This document shows, in pieces, positions 1 through 11,575 of a stretch of DNA of 64,000 nt. Below the pieces are notes generated by a model. It was not told where the DNA came from. It did not search any database and saw only the letters and a program-made list of their open reading frames with translations. A program made the translations under genes and the position numbers. Positions within the stretch are counted from its first letter, which is position 1. Each line of letters opens with the position of its first letter. The stretch is taken from positions 8,990,001-9,054,000 of the forward strand of contig OX485803.1 of assembly GCA_950295325.1 (NCBI GenBank), in the 5' to 3' direction. This stretch comes from Polytrichum commune. Lineage: Eukaryota; Streptophyta; Polytrichopsida; Polytrichales; Polytrichaceae.

Positions 1-1076
1 AGTAGTTTAGGGTCATCTCAGACCAATGTATTTGGTGGCTTTTAAGAGGAGCCTGACTTGTGCCAACCTGCGCTAGGGGGGGGGGGGTTGGCCAATCCAG
101 CAACTCCATGTACACATGTGGCACCAAATACCATGATAAACTATGTAGTATTGTGCCATACACATACAATTGGTGACACCAAAGACAATTTAGTGCATTG
201 TGCATTGCTTGTTAAACTTTGATGTCTTAGTCCACTTAGTCTCTCTTTTATACACGGGACATACTTTTCACTAGGTGAACTGGCCATCTTAAAGTTGTTG
301 GTATCAAAGGCCTAAAATTCACTTAGTAAGGTGGTTGAGTAGTAAATGGTTATTTTTCCCGACTAGTCCATTTTTCCTAGGATTATTGACCCTATAATGT
401 TTGGTGTCATATTTTGAGCACGTAATCCACTCTCTTTTAAACGTGTCTCTTATGGTGTTCATTCCTAGACTATGAAGCAACACATATCGAAGGTGACTTG
501 TAATTGGACATTTCTACCTTTGCACCCACTTCTAGTAGGATATGAGGGTCAATTCCTCCTCATCCTCGGAGATTATATGAATGTCTTGTTCCCTAAAGGG
601 CATGAAGTTTCCTCATTCTCATAAAATCACTCATATAGATCTCCTAAATTGTGTGGACTATAATGCCTAGGGCGGTTAACGTAATTTGAGCACCTTAAGC
701 AATCTCTTTTAAGCACATGTCTTCCTTGTGTTTGTTCTTGAATTAAATCATGTCTAAGTGACATTATTCAAATATAGTTGTCCGATTAAGATTAGTCTTG
801 ACCAAATTTGATACTACTCATCAAGATAGGTTATTGTTTTAAGTGAATCTTGTTTAAGTTATGACTAGAGGATTCACACATTTGGTCCTTTGCTTCCAGC
901 TTAGCACTTATAATAATTGGTCATCAAAATTTTCAGTAACTATTCCATGACATTCCACATGGGTTGTGCGTTCAGTTAAGAAAGACTATCAAATGTACAT
1001 GCATTATGATGAGCTTGGACTATGTGATCAAAAGAACTTGAGCATTTTAGGTTCAATAAGATGTAAATGCAATGAG
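1..1076. other. gene-free stretch with two degenerate dispersed-repeat copies
   Basis: No coding region is supported here. Positions about 330-470 and 600-760 carry weak copies of a dispersed repeat (an 'attgaccctat...ttgagcac...aatc' core followed by 'tcttttaa'). The same repeat is seen better near 14.6, 44.2, 53.9 and 58.4 kb. A G12 homopolymer lies near 76-87. Confidence 0.5.
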
Positions 1077-1517
1077 CATAACATTAAGTAGCAACCCTGG
1101 AATGACCTTCTCAAAAGAGCATCAAACCGGCACGTACCGGTTTGATGCTCTTTCAAGAGCAAAGGTACCACTACTTTTGAGTTTTACTTAGGCTATTTTT
1201 TAATTTATTTGGGTAGTTACTTTCAATGAATTAGTTATGGCAGTTTCTAGGACAAAACTAATGCCAAGTGGTGGTAAAGGTTATAATCTAGGCAAAATTA
1301 CGATTTGAACAAATCTAACTAGCTATGAACCAAAGGGAAAGTTGGTGAGGTCAAAAAGGTAGTTGCATTTTTTGGAAAAGTCTCCCAACACCCGCACTGG
1401 ATACCTTTTTGAATCATCCATTCATTCACCCTTGCTTTGCAAGCCTTTTCCTTCTTGCTGAGGTAATATTGTGGATACTCAAAGGGTACCCTCCTAGCAT
1501 GGCTAGTTAATGTTATG
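1077..1517 (+). mobile_element. 441-bp TIR element (MITE), forward copy
   Basis: The ends are inverted repeats: CATAACATTAAGTAGCAA on the left and the complement of TTAATGTTATG on the right. A strong internal hairpin lies at about 1116-1153, with arms AGAGCATCAAACCGG and CCGGTTTGATGCTCT. A diverged copy in the opposite orientation lies at 9811-10226 and shares the ends, the hairpin and most of the interior. I could not read a clear target duplication, so the superfamily is unassigned. It has no coding capacity. Confidence 0.75.
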
Positions 1518-1539
1518 AGAGGGCCTAATATGCGATCAT

Positions 1540-2372
1540 TTAACCCCTAAGTGCCCAAGCCTTTCGGAATGCACTTTTCCTAAGAAATATGTGCATGGCT
1601 TTAATACAATCCCCAATGGAGGAATTTGTCTTTTATCCAAAATCTAACCGTATAGATGTTTAAAGAACTTGTTTATTAGTATGCATACCAATTTTGAGAC
1701 CGAGATTGCATAAGAGTTGTGAGATTCAAACAAGAGAAATGTATACATTCTTTTTTTTGTATGCCGCCCCTCCCCACAATGTTGGTATGATTTGCTCATA
1801 AGTGTTTTTAGGAGTTTGAGGTGACACGAACAACTCCAACATGTGAAAGAATACGAAAATGTGATTCCAAAGACCCTATGTATGCATGTAGAGCTATCCC
1901 AATCATTTCGCAATCCTCCTTGCAATTCTTGAAATGCATTTTCTTTATTTTAACACTTGACGATTTGATATTGCAAATTACTTCACATTGGTAATTGTGA
2001 ATACTAATATTCGACGGTCAAAAATATGGATTTTTTTTACTCTTTCCACTACGACACTTTTCAAAAGAAATGAATAATGAGAACTCTTTGGATGTCAAAA
2101 ACAAGTACAATAGTCCATTTAGCTGAAACATTGAGGAAATAGTAAAGCACTTTCTCCACCCATTCCCTACATCACGGACATGTATGCCTTTGCGACCCTC
2201 TCTAAAATTGAATATTTACTCTTTTTGGTCAAAAATGCCTCAATCCAAAAGTTGTCCTTCCATACTGCCCGCCAAAAAAATTTACGCGGTCAAAGGAATT
2301 TACCTACCCACACACAAACGAGCCGAAATTTTTGATCAACCATATATGGTTGCTCGGGCACTTAGGGGTTAA
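1540..2372 (+). mobile_element. TTAA-flanked non-autonomous element (piggyBac-like), copy 1
   Basis: The element is bounded by TTAA on both sides (1540-1543 and 2369-2372). Its terminal inverted repeats are CCCCTAAGTGCCCAAGC on the left and GCTCGGGCACTTAGGGG on the right, which match except at one position. A TTAA target site followed by CCC is the hallmark of piggyBac elements. The interior (about 825 bp) is almost identical to 32566-33369, except for about 24 bp near 2120-2143 missing from that copy. A 93-aa open frame on the minus strand (1644-1925) is conserved in both copies, but this probably reflects recent copying rather than a real protein. No DDE transposase is visible, so the element must be non-autonomous. 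Confidence 0.8.
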
Positions 2373-5187
2373 AGGGGAAGAGAACCTTCACTTTAACCTC
2401 TTCTAACTTTTGTATCTCAACTCTAGTTTTAAAATTCGAGATGATAATCTTTCCTATCCACAATTGCTATATTATGCACATGTTTCAGTTGTGACATTTT
2501 ATGATATGTCAATTCAAAAGCACATCATTGACACATAAACATATATTTCATAGTTTCCAAGAATATATTAAAGTATCAAGTGGAGGAATCGCATGACGTA
2601 CTATTTGCACACACAATAAGTCACACCTACGCAACATGTTGTGAGAGAGGCAAGTGTGTTGAGGCTCCAACGTAGGTAGGGCCATGGATATGCCAATTTC
2701 AAATGTCAATGAACTATATATAAGACATATTAAGCAAGTGTGGATGTTCACTTGTGGTCCCACATTCCCTAGGGGGTGGAGTCTTCATTGGGTACCTAAT
2801 GTGCATGGGTCACTATGAAACTAAACCCCCTGTATATGAAAACTTCATCAAGAAAAACAAATGTATATGTACTAATGATAGGCGAGAAAATGGATTCATG
2901 TATTTATACCAAAATTTTCAATTGAATGTGATAAATGCCTCCACTACATATACAAAATAGAGATTACAACTTCAAAAGGCTCTTATTACAAATAAAATTT
3001 GCTTTCACTTTTCAATTGAATTGTCATTGAACAAATTTTCATCCATAGCATGTACGTAGATAATTGCACCAAACAAAAAAAAGATTAGAGCATAATAACT
3101 TAGGCACAATCTAGAGAGCAAAACTCAAGGGAGCCTATGTTGTTCAAGAGTCTCCAATTTGTGAAAACCTAAAACCCAAATGCAAACCCTAACAAGAATG
3201 GATGTGGTAGTCATTGAGGACTATTACCATATGACAACAATGGATGAAAACATGAATTGGATGAAACAAACACATCTCTTGTTGATTTGTACTCTAAACC
3301 TTAAGGCTCCCTTTTGTACATCTACCTCTACTTCAAATTTCTTAATACACTTTTACAAATGTACACACTAGAAAAGAAAGAAATACCTCTCCCTTACGTA
3401 TACTATGTACGCTAATGCCTCAAATAATTCCCCTTCTTACACTCATGTTAGTTCATATGTGGTAAGAGTCCACCCCCCAGACCACATTCCCACAATCATG
3501 AGACTTTAGACACTTGACCATATAGTTTCTTTAAAGACATGGGGGATAACCTTGATAGGTAGCACATGCAAATGACCCTATATATATGACCACAAAGGGA
3601 TTTAACTTACTATGGCTTAAATGTTATGTTAAACATTGAGATAGGGTTAAAATTTTATAACGGTGTGACTCCACTTTGAAAGGCTAATCCAACAAGATAA
3701 TTGTTACATAAATCGTGTTGGAATTTAAGAACTAATATCATCATAAAATGAAACAATTCCTAATACAATCCAATGGCCCAAATTGCGGAGCTAGAAGTGC
3801 CCAAACATGTACACACAAGCCTTAATGAAAGGTTGACCCATACCATCTCTTATGATTTTAACAGTTTTGAACCACTTTGTTTACATGGAACTCCATATAC
3901 CCAATGCATAAAATAAACAATTTCATGATTTTGGATCATAGATGAGGTTGGAAAAATTTGTCATAATCATAAACTAATCCAGTGAGGGTGGCATTAAAAC
4001 ACACATTCTTACTAAATTGGAATCAAGAGATGAGTGAAAAAATTATGCAGGTTAACCCTAGGCTTTTGCATTCCCAAATTTGGACCATGCATGAGATTCT
4101 CTAGGGTCCGGTTCTATGAGCAACCAAAGTGCATTGGAAGACGGGGTGATTCAAGCACACGGAGTATCCCAATCATGTGTGTGGTACTAATTCTTGAAGC
4201 ACGCATTATTTTGTCAAATCTCAAAATTAGTGAAGGCTGGAATTTTTACTAAGTGATACTAAATTTATGAATACATGCTTATTTATCATGTAATTTTCAA
4301 GAAAAATAATGTGTGTTCTATGGTGTTTGTAGAGTGTATGATTTGTTTGGTGGGCTCGAAGAAGTTTCTTGTTCTTTTTTTCATTCAGAGCCACTCACTC
4401 CTAAAACATCTTCTAACACTAAGAAACTAAAGAGTGCATTAAGAATTCAGACGCTTTGACACTTTGGGCTCCCGAAACCCTAAATCTTCTGGTGATACTG
4501 ATTTCATAGCGTGAAGAAATTTAGTATCACCTTTGCTAAATTCCCACACACACTATCAGCCTACCCTCACTAAATGGGATAATCAGTGTACTAGGATATG
4601 TACCTAATCTCAAATTTGACTGTCTTGATCTTGCAAGCATTGCAAGATCTCAAGCTTGGAAATAGCATTATGGCAAGAATTGAAAACAATGTTAGCAAAT
4701 CTGTGCGGTTCTGTTAGAATTTGTGATCAACTCTTTAAAAACCTGATGCGAATTTTCTCTCTAGATTTGTCACCTTGGAAAGAAAAAACTATGTTTAAGT
4801 CATGAAGTGGTCCTACCCAAGTGCAAGATTTCATATTTCTGATGACCTTTTACATCTAACGGTCAGTATGTCCAGGAGCAAACCAAAGAAACTTACCTCA
4901 AGTGAACTTTTAAAGGCTTTTGCTCGGTTAACTTTTAAGGACCAAGAGGTCTATTTCCAACCTCCCCCCCCCCCCCCCCCGTGTCCCTCTTGTGACTATT
5001 TGAAAAATGATGATGTCACTTACAACGATAACAATTTAGAGTTATTTGTAAAGTATGGTCGATGAAACTATGGGTTTAGTTCAAAAACTAAGGTTTATGG
5101 GAAGTAACAAAAAGTCACCCAAAGTTTTTTTAATGCTTAAATTATCACACACAAAGAGTGGTGGCATGTTATTAAAAGTTGTTTTTC
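2373..5187. other. gene-free stretch
   Basis: Only short random open frames occur here and no recognisable protein or RNA gene. A long C homopolymer lies near 4964-4980. Just before it, near 4929-4955, is TTAACTTTTAAGGACCAAG, which resembles a sequence near 31770 and may be an orphan transposon end. Confidence 0.5.
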
Positions 5188-5189
5188 TA

Positions 5190-5436
5190 GCTTGTCCTAC
5201 TAGGATGGGTGGGCGAAGCTAAGCCTTGAATAAGCCAATCCATGATTTAGGATAGTTGGTCCCATGTGCATACCCTATTTAGATTATAAAATTATTTTGA
5301 AGTTTGAGAGGTGAAAAGGTAGGCTCCAATACACGATAATTCATTTAAATAGCGTACGCTCATGGGACCGACTATCCTAAATCATGGATCAGTCTAACCA
5401 AGGCTAAGTTGGCCCACCCATCCTAGTAGGACAAGC
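5190..5436. mobile_element. 247-bp foldback MITE with TA target site
   Basis: Two arms of about 85 bp are inverted copies of each other: 5190-5274 and about 5352-5436. They begin GCTTGTCCTACTAGGATG and end with its complement. TA flanks both sides (5188-5189 and 5437-5438), as expected for a Tc1/mariner (Stowaway-like) target duplication. The arms are about 85-90% identical. No coding capacity; a transcript would fold into a long hairpin. Confidence 0.8.
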
Positions 5437-5438
5437 TA

Positions 5439-8205
5439 AATGTGAGCTTTCATGGTTTACAAGCAAGCCCAAACCCCAAGATCTTGTGGCATCAAATCTT
5501 GAACCATATCACCAAACCATCACCATTTGAGATTTGTAGTTTTTGAGTTCACATAGATTGATTGTACAATCTGAAAGCATCGAAATGAAAATTCTTGCAC
5601 ATAATGAGTAAGATGATTCATTTCAAATAGTCTATCAAAGGGTGCCAAGTGGTTCACTTTGCTCTATTTATGCAGGTTAAACATGTGTTTGATCATACAT
5701 TATGAGTCTTCCTTTTTCTACTAACAACATACTTTCATACACAAAACTAGATGCTCAAGTTTGCACAAGTTGTGAAGTGAAGGTAATGTAATTATACCTG
5801 ACTTCATGCAAACAAATGATATAATATTCCAAGACTTCAATCCACAAATATGCGACTCTATCCAAGTGTTTGATTCAGTTTAGCGAGCTTCTAAAGTTAA
5901 ATTCTTGTGATGTTCCTATGTTGTTCAGTTCTTGCTCAATGAAGTATATGAAGAATTCACTTTGTATCTTTTCTAAGACCTATCCAACAAACCATCAAGT
6001 CAATCAGTTTTCCACTTAACCATTTGACTCCAATGAAAGACGTTGTTCTTAGACATTGTCAAGCCCTTCACATATTACAAGTGGTACATGACATGACTAG
6101 CTAGGCTTGTCTCAAATCACTTAGGAACTCCAATATATCAATTTTGATGTTAGATTGTTTAGAACTTAGACTTTAAGACTCATATCTTTTGATCCAAAAG
6201 TTTGGATGGTTGTTGGGGAATAGGCCACATGTCTACTTAGATGCAAGAAAGATCCCTAACCTAAGGAGAACAACATAATCTTCAGCCGAGATATCATGTA
6301 CATGTCGTGGTGGAAATAGTTAGCTAGGGGCTCACAACAATCATGTAAGTACTTTATTATGAGATATTGAGAGATTGTTGGACTACCAGTGATTTCAATC
6401 TAGTTCATTACACTCTAAAATTACATTGTTATCCTATTAGGCACTTATTAATTGACACTTAATTGGGTTGGAACACTATTCATAAAATATGAGGAAAGAA
6501 GAGTGGATTTTTCTTGGGATTGATTCCCCTTCACGAATGACCTATATCATTTTTTCATCTTATTAATTCACAATGTGGTCTATAAGAGGTTTGACTCCTA
6601 CACGATTATTGCAATCTCTAAGATCTAGGATTGGGTGTGCATATGACTCTAAATTGAAGGTCCTTACCCATGCACTATGATCCATGTAATATCATTGGTG
6701 GGCTTTGCAAATATTCTTCCTATATGGTTGTGGTAGTTGCCGAACTCCGTAGGCACATGATGCACCGACACATAGGTTACCATCTTTTGTTCTTTCTACT
6801 AGCTTTCTTTTGGCATCCAAGGTCGTACAATAAGTTAGGTTATATATGACCTAGCAATATGTCAAGGACCAAAGCTGATAAACTACTTTTGCACAACATT
6901 CCTAAAAAGCTTGAAGAATGATAGGTAAGAAAGAGATGGCATCAACCATAAGTTGGTATGATTGAGAGACACTTCAACCTTGATCAAAGATGTATATTCT
7001 AATGCATATTTAAGGTGGGTTAATTGAGCATGATTGAAGAATAAGGGTTGCCACCTTCTTTTTTCTTCTTCTTTTTAAAATCAATAATGAAGCAGGCAAG
7101 AAAAGAAAAGAAAAGAAAAGAAAACATCGGTTATTTAACCAACGTGGCAAATTCCAGCGCCTTCCCGACTACTATGACAAGAGGCCAATAAAGCACAAGA
7201 TGAGAGAAAGAAAATGGACCATATGTGTACTAGTTCAATGACAAGTAGTGTCAGGTCACCCACATGAGGCTTCTCCCACGTTTAGGTCACACAATAGGGT
7301 CTTTGTTTCCCAAGAGGATTAGTTTAGTAATGAACTCAAAGGTGTAGCATGGATATAGGGCCAAGTGCCAAGTTGGGAGGTTGACACACATATTAGTGAT
7401 GCTGCAAAGAAACATGTATCAATTGTGTGTGAAGGCATTGTCAACATGTGTACCATTTAATTTTACATTTCAATGATAAAATACACATCGCACTCTATGA
7501 TGGATGGGTAGGCATTTTGGTGACTTATAATTATGTTGTCATTGTCTATAGTATACCATACAATGAGATATACAATGATTTGAATTACATTTTTTTGTAT
7601 AATAGCTACCTAATATGTTATTAAATCTTTAACGTTCAAATTTGTAGGTTGTAGTAAATTGTAATTGTTACAATATTTTTAATGAGCAGTAGTGTTCATC
7701 AACACAAACATCAATTTGTTGGGTAAATCTAGATGACATGATGGACATGGTCTATGGATTAAAATACAAAACATCACAACTTACATGTTAAGTTTGAATA
7801 TCCATATTCGAGGTTCATGTGCCTGAACTAGAGGAGGCCAAATCTCATTAGTTGTGTGATGATGTCTCTCATGTTAGACTCAAATTTTATCCTTGGGGCA
7901 TATATGAATTGGGATTTTCTCCGACTTGCAAAAGATAGTTGATACTTACAACAATGCATACAAGGACACAACAAAGCCTTCCCAATCAACCCTTGGTGAC
8001 CTCCTACGAACCTCAATTTCTTTTGCAAGTCAAAGCTACATAACATTACCCAGCTACATGGTTGTGTTCCATTCTATATTTAGAATCTGACATGGGCCTC
8101 TCACTATCTAACTATCATGAGAAGAAACTTAGACCTTAAGAAGAAATTGATGCCAATACAAATAATGGATAATGTCAGTTTGTATAGTAAGAATATTATG
8201 AATAG
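5439..8205. other. gene-free stretch with (AAAAG)n
   Basis: No supportable gene. An (AAAAG)n microsatellite lies at about 7099-7124, just after a CTT-rich tract. Confidence 0.5.
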
Positions 8206-8209
8206 CGTT

Positions 8210-8290
8210 GGTATTGACAATGATATTGACAATGATATTGACAATGATATTGACAATGATATTGACAATGATATTGACAATGATAGTGTT
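8210..8290 (+). repeat. 12-bp tandem repeat, about six copies
   Basis: The unit ATTGACAATGAT is repeated almost perfectly about six times. The 12-bp period is a multiple of three, so every frame stays open across it. This explains the short open frames on both strands, one of which would encode a (Asp-Ile-Asp-Asn)n peptide. I do not treat those as genes. Confidence 0.9.
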
Positions 8291-8619
8291 TCTAATAATA
8301 ATAATACCATGGAATAATATTGGGATAAACATTGTTTCCTGCAAACATGTCATCTTAGGATGAACAATAATACATGTGCATAGTGTTGGGAGTATAACTC
8401 CACCCAAATTTCCAATTTGTTTGAGGGGCCCACGGGATATAATTCCAAGATCATGGAACCAACCCACCTGACTCAATAAAATTGCGTAGATCTCAAGTGG
8501 TCTTTGTACATAAAAGAATCTTCATGGTGAATGAGGGACTTGGATGATGACATGAGGTGATGAACTAAGTATTTTCATGCCAAAACCAAGCCCCATGCCA
8601 AGAAAGCAACCCCAAGGGT

Positions 8620-8796
8620 TAGATTTGCACCACTACAACCTTGAATTGCAAAAGTGCAATAGAAAGATGCTAGTAATGGATGACCATGATCGATATAAGA
8701 AAACCCAGTTCTTATTCACAACCATGCACAACCATCGACATTTATTCATTTATTTTATTCCTTGTGATGCGAATAATACAAAATCACAATATGTCC
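8620..8796 (+). repeat. dispersed repeat X, copy 1
   Basis: This segment is a direct repeat of about 11403-11575. Both begin near 'gcaccactac', share 'agatgctagtaatggatg' and end near 'caaaatcaca'. The pair brackets the LTR-like and gypsy debris between them, so a larger element or a segmental duplication may be involved. Confidence 0.65.
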
Positions 8797-8814
8797 TCAA
8801 ATAGTTCAATTAGC

Positions 8815-9740
8815 TCAATGGATAGATGAATTGAGATGAAATTAGACAATTCCAACTAGAAGAATGAATGAATTAATCAAGTTGGAATTAGACATTTCCA
8901 CCTAGAAGAATGTGATTGAATCAGAAGAAGGTTGTAAAGGAACCAAAGATAGAAGATTCATAATGGAACTAATGCTAAAGCCATGAATATAAGACTTTAA
9001 TTATATTTGAAAATAGAGAGTAAAAGTAGTGCCTCACAAATTGTCACGTTCCTCAATTGCTCATAAATAATACAATAAACATTTACACTCAATACAATAA
9101 TTGTGAACTTTCAACGGAATATAATATAAAAATTTCACCCTTAACAAATACAATGTGATTGACTATAAGCTCAAACCGCCCGACCACAGGAGTCAAACAA
9201 AATGATCATGTCACATACCTCAGTGGCTCATAAATAATACAATAAAAAATTACACTCAATACAATAATTGTGAACTTTCAACGGAGTATAATATAATAAC
9301 TTTACCCTCAACAAATACAATGTGATTGACTATAAGCTCGAACCACCTGAACATAGGAAACAAATATAATAAATCCTCTCTCCTCTTCCAAGCTTCTTCT
9401 TATGCCAAAGGCACTACTTTTACTTCTATTTTCATATATAGTAAAATTCTTATATTCATAGCTCTAACTTTGATTCCTCTAGAACCTTCTTCTATCTTCT
9501 ATCTTAGTCACATTGTTCAAGTTGGAATTGTCTAATTCCAACATAATTTATTCATCCATTCTTCTAGTTGGAACCATTTAATTCCAACTCAATTCATCTA
9601 TTTATTGAGAGTAGTCTAACTCCGATGAATAGCATCCATCCGCTAAGAGTTGTCTAGCTTCGATTCATATCTTCTAGCTGGAGTTGTCAAATTCCAACAC
9701 AAAGATCTTCTAGAGGGAGGTGTCTAACTCCCAGTTGGAG
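8815..9740. repeat. cluster of LTR-like repeat fragments in both orientations
   Basis: Three related fragments occur here. About 8820-9035 is in forward orientation. About 9041-9190 and 9210-9735 are in reverse. A further forward copy is at about 11105-11402. Read forward, the copies share 'gtaaaagtagtgcct', 'gagcttatagtcaatca' and a conserved end at '...tgaggtaygtgaca'. A sharp shared CA end and position beside gypsy pol debris suggest LTRs, but no TG start or target duplication is clear. The mixed orientations point to repeated insertion and rearrangement. Confidence 0.6.
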
Positions 9741-11110
9741 CTATTGAATTATCTTGTTTATGAAAAGGAATTGTTTGTAGTAATTCACACTTTGAAAATG
9801 TGGAGACATTCATAATATTAAGTAGCAATGCTAGCATAGTATCCTTTAGGTCTCCACAATATTACCTCAACAAGAAGAGAATAGCTTGCAAAGCAAGGAT
9901 GAATGAATGAGCAATCAATTAAAAATAATAGCTTCAAAAAGGTGTTAAAAAGGATTTCAATGTGGGTTTTGAAAGACTTTTTGAAAAAACACAACTACAT
10001 TTTTTATCCCACCAACTTTTCACATTGCTTTATAGCTATTTAGATTTCTAGGCTAATTTAGATCTAGATATTTTAACCATTGAAAGTAATCACCCAAAAT
10101 GGATTAAATAGCCTAAAAAAACTAAAAAATAATGCTACCTTTATTCTTGAAAGAACATCAAACTGGCACACGCCGGTTTGATGCTCTTTTGAGGAGGTCA
10201 TTTCAGGCTTCTTACTTAATGTTATGTGGGAACAAAGTTTAAGATTAAGAATGACCACCAATCTTTGAGGTACTTCTCCACTCAACCAAATCTTAGTAGA
10301 AGGCAATGTAGGTAGATAGAAGTACTTCAAGAATTTCACTTTGATATAAAATATATTAAAGGCGATGAAAATCTTGTAGTTGATGCGTTGTCTAAACGAC
10401 CTATGACAAATGCAATCTCACATATCAAGTCTTCTTTGATAGATGAGATTAAAACTCATAATGCAAATGAAGATACATTTAAACTATAATTTGAAAATCT
10501 ATGTAAAGATTCCAAGTCCATTGAAGACATTGAATAATTTAAATTTTATGATTTGAGGGATGACATTTTATATTACAATGCAAAAGTTTGTATTCTAATG
10601 TTGGAGATTATAGACCCAATATCATGCATGATCTTTACGATATTTCCATAGCAAACCATATATGATTCCAAAAGATATATACGGCAATAAAATGCCATTA
10701 TTATTGGCTAAGTATGAAGAAAGATATTCAGGAATATCTTGAGCGATGCTTATTGTGTCCAGTGTCCAAAATTGAGCAAATTAAGATCTCGGATTGTTGC
10801 AAACACTTGAGGTGCCAAATTCAAAATTTCAATCGATGAGTATGGATTTTATTGTGAGTCTTCTTAAATTCAAATTTGGTCATGACAACATCTTTGTGAT
10901 TGTTCATTGATTACCAAAGATAGCTCAATTTATTCCGACGTTCACAACATTAACGGCTTCTTGTGTAGCCGATTTGTTTATGAAAAATATCTTTTAGATT
11001 CATGGGTTGCCAACATAATTCATTAATGATTGGGATCCAAAGTTTTAGAGTGAATTTTGGACCACAATTTTTAATATGTGTGGAACCAAAATTAAATTAA
11101 GCATGGGTTA
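9738..11110 (+). pseudogene. Ty3/gypsy pol remnant (RNase H and integrase), interrupted by a MITE
   Basis: The frame at 9738-9807 reads ...VYEKELFVVIHTLKMWRH, the start of a gypsy RNase H. The gene is broken by the TIR element at 9811-10226 and resumes at about 10227 with ...KNDHQSLRYF, then DALSKRP at about 10381-10400. Integrase remains follow: a zinc-finger region with ERCLLCP (about 10740-10760), SMDFIVSLLKF carrying the first catalytic Asp (about 10840), and INDWDPKF with the second (about 11025). Multiple stops and frame shifts show it is dead. Upstream reverse transcriptase, protease and gag are absent; LTR-like repeats abut both sides. Confidence 0.85.
9811..10226 (-). mobile_element. 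416-bp TIR element (MITE), reverse copy, inside gypsy RNase H
   Basis: Diverged reverse-complement copy of the element at 1077-1517, with ends CATAATATTAAGTAGCAA and CTTAATGTTATG. It carries the same terminal-proximal hairpin (about 10146-10184, AACATCAAACTGG...CCGGTTTGATG). It splits the codons of a gypsy RNase H between WRH and the downstream KNDHQSL motif, which proves insertion after the retrotransposon. Confidence 0.8.
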
Positions 11111-11402
11111 CCAAAGATACAAGATTCGTAGTAGAACTAAAGATAGAGCTATGAATAGAAGTCTTTTACTGTATTGGAAATAGAAAGTAAAAGTAGTGCC
11201 TATGACATAAGAAGAACCTCGGCGGGGAAAGAAGATCTTTTTGTTTGTCTCCTATGGTCAGGTGATTTGAGCTTATAGTCAATCATAATGTATCTGTTAA
11301 GGATGAAGTTTTTATATTATACTTTGTTGAAAATTCATGATTTTTATATTGAGTGTAAATTTTTATTGCATTATTTATGAGCGACTGAGGTACATGACAG
11401 TT
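11105..11402 (+). repeat. LTR-like repeat, forward copy
   Basis: Homologous to the forward fragment at 8940-9035 and to the complement of 9041-9190 and 9210-9540. It ends at the same '...gaggtacatgaca' boundary. It directly follows the integrase remnant, which suits a 3' LTR of that element, although no PPT is clear. Confidence 0.55.
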
Positions 11403-11575
11403 AAATTGCACCACTACAATCTTTGAATTAAAAACTATAACAGAAAGATGCTAGTAATGGATGACCATTATCGATATAAAAGAACCTGGTTTTGATTCAC
11501 AACAATGCACAACCATCGACATTTATTTATTTATTTATTTCCTTCTTTGTGATGCTGATAACACAAAATCACAAA
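11403..11575 (+). repeat. dispersed repeat X, copy 2
   Basis: Direct repeat of 8620-8796, starting immediately after the LTR-like boundary. It contains a short (ATTT)n run at about 11521-11540. Confidence 0.65.

Noticed and set aside
1644-1925. 93-aa open frame conserved with 32666-32947
   Set aside because: Both lie in recent copies of the same non-autonomous element, so conservation only reflects shared descent. No domain is recognisable.
8117-8476. Open frames on both strands across the 12-bp repeat
   Set aside because: They come from a tandem repeat whose period is a multiple of three.
8800-8830. tRNA A-box-like 'tagctcaatggatag'
   Set aside because: No B box or cloverleaf follows at the required distance.
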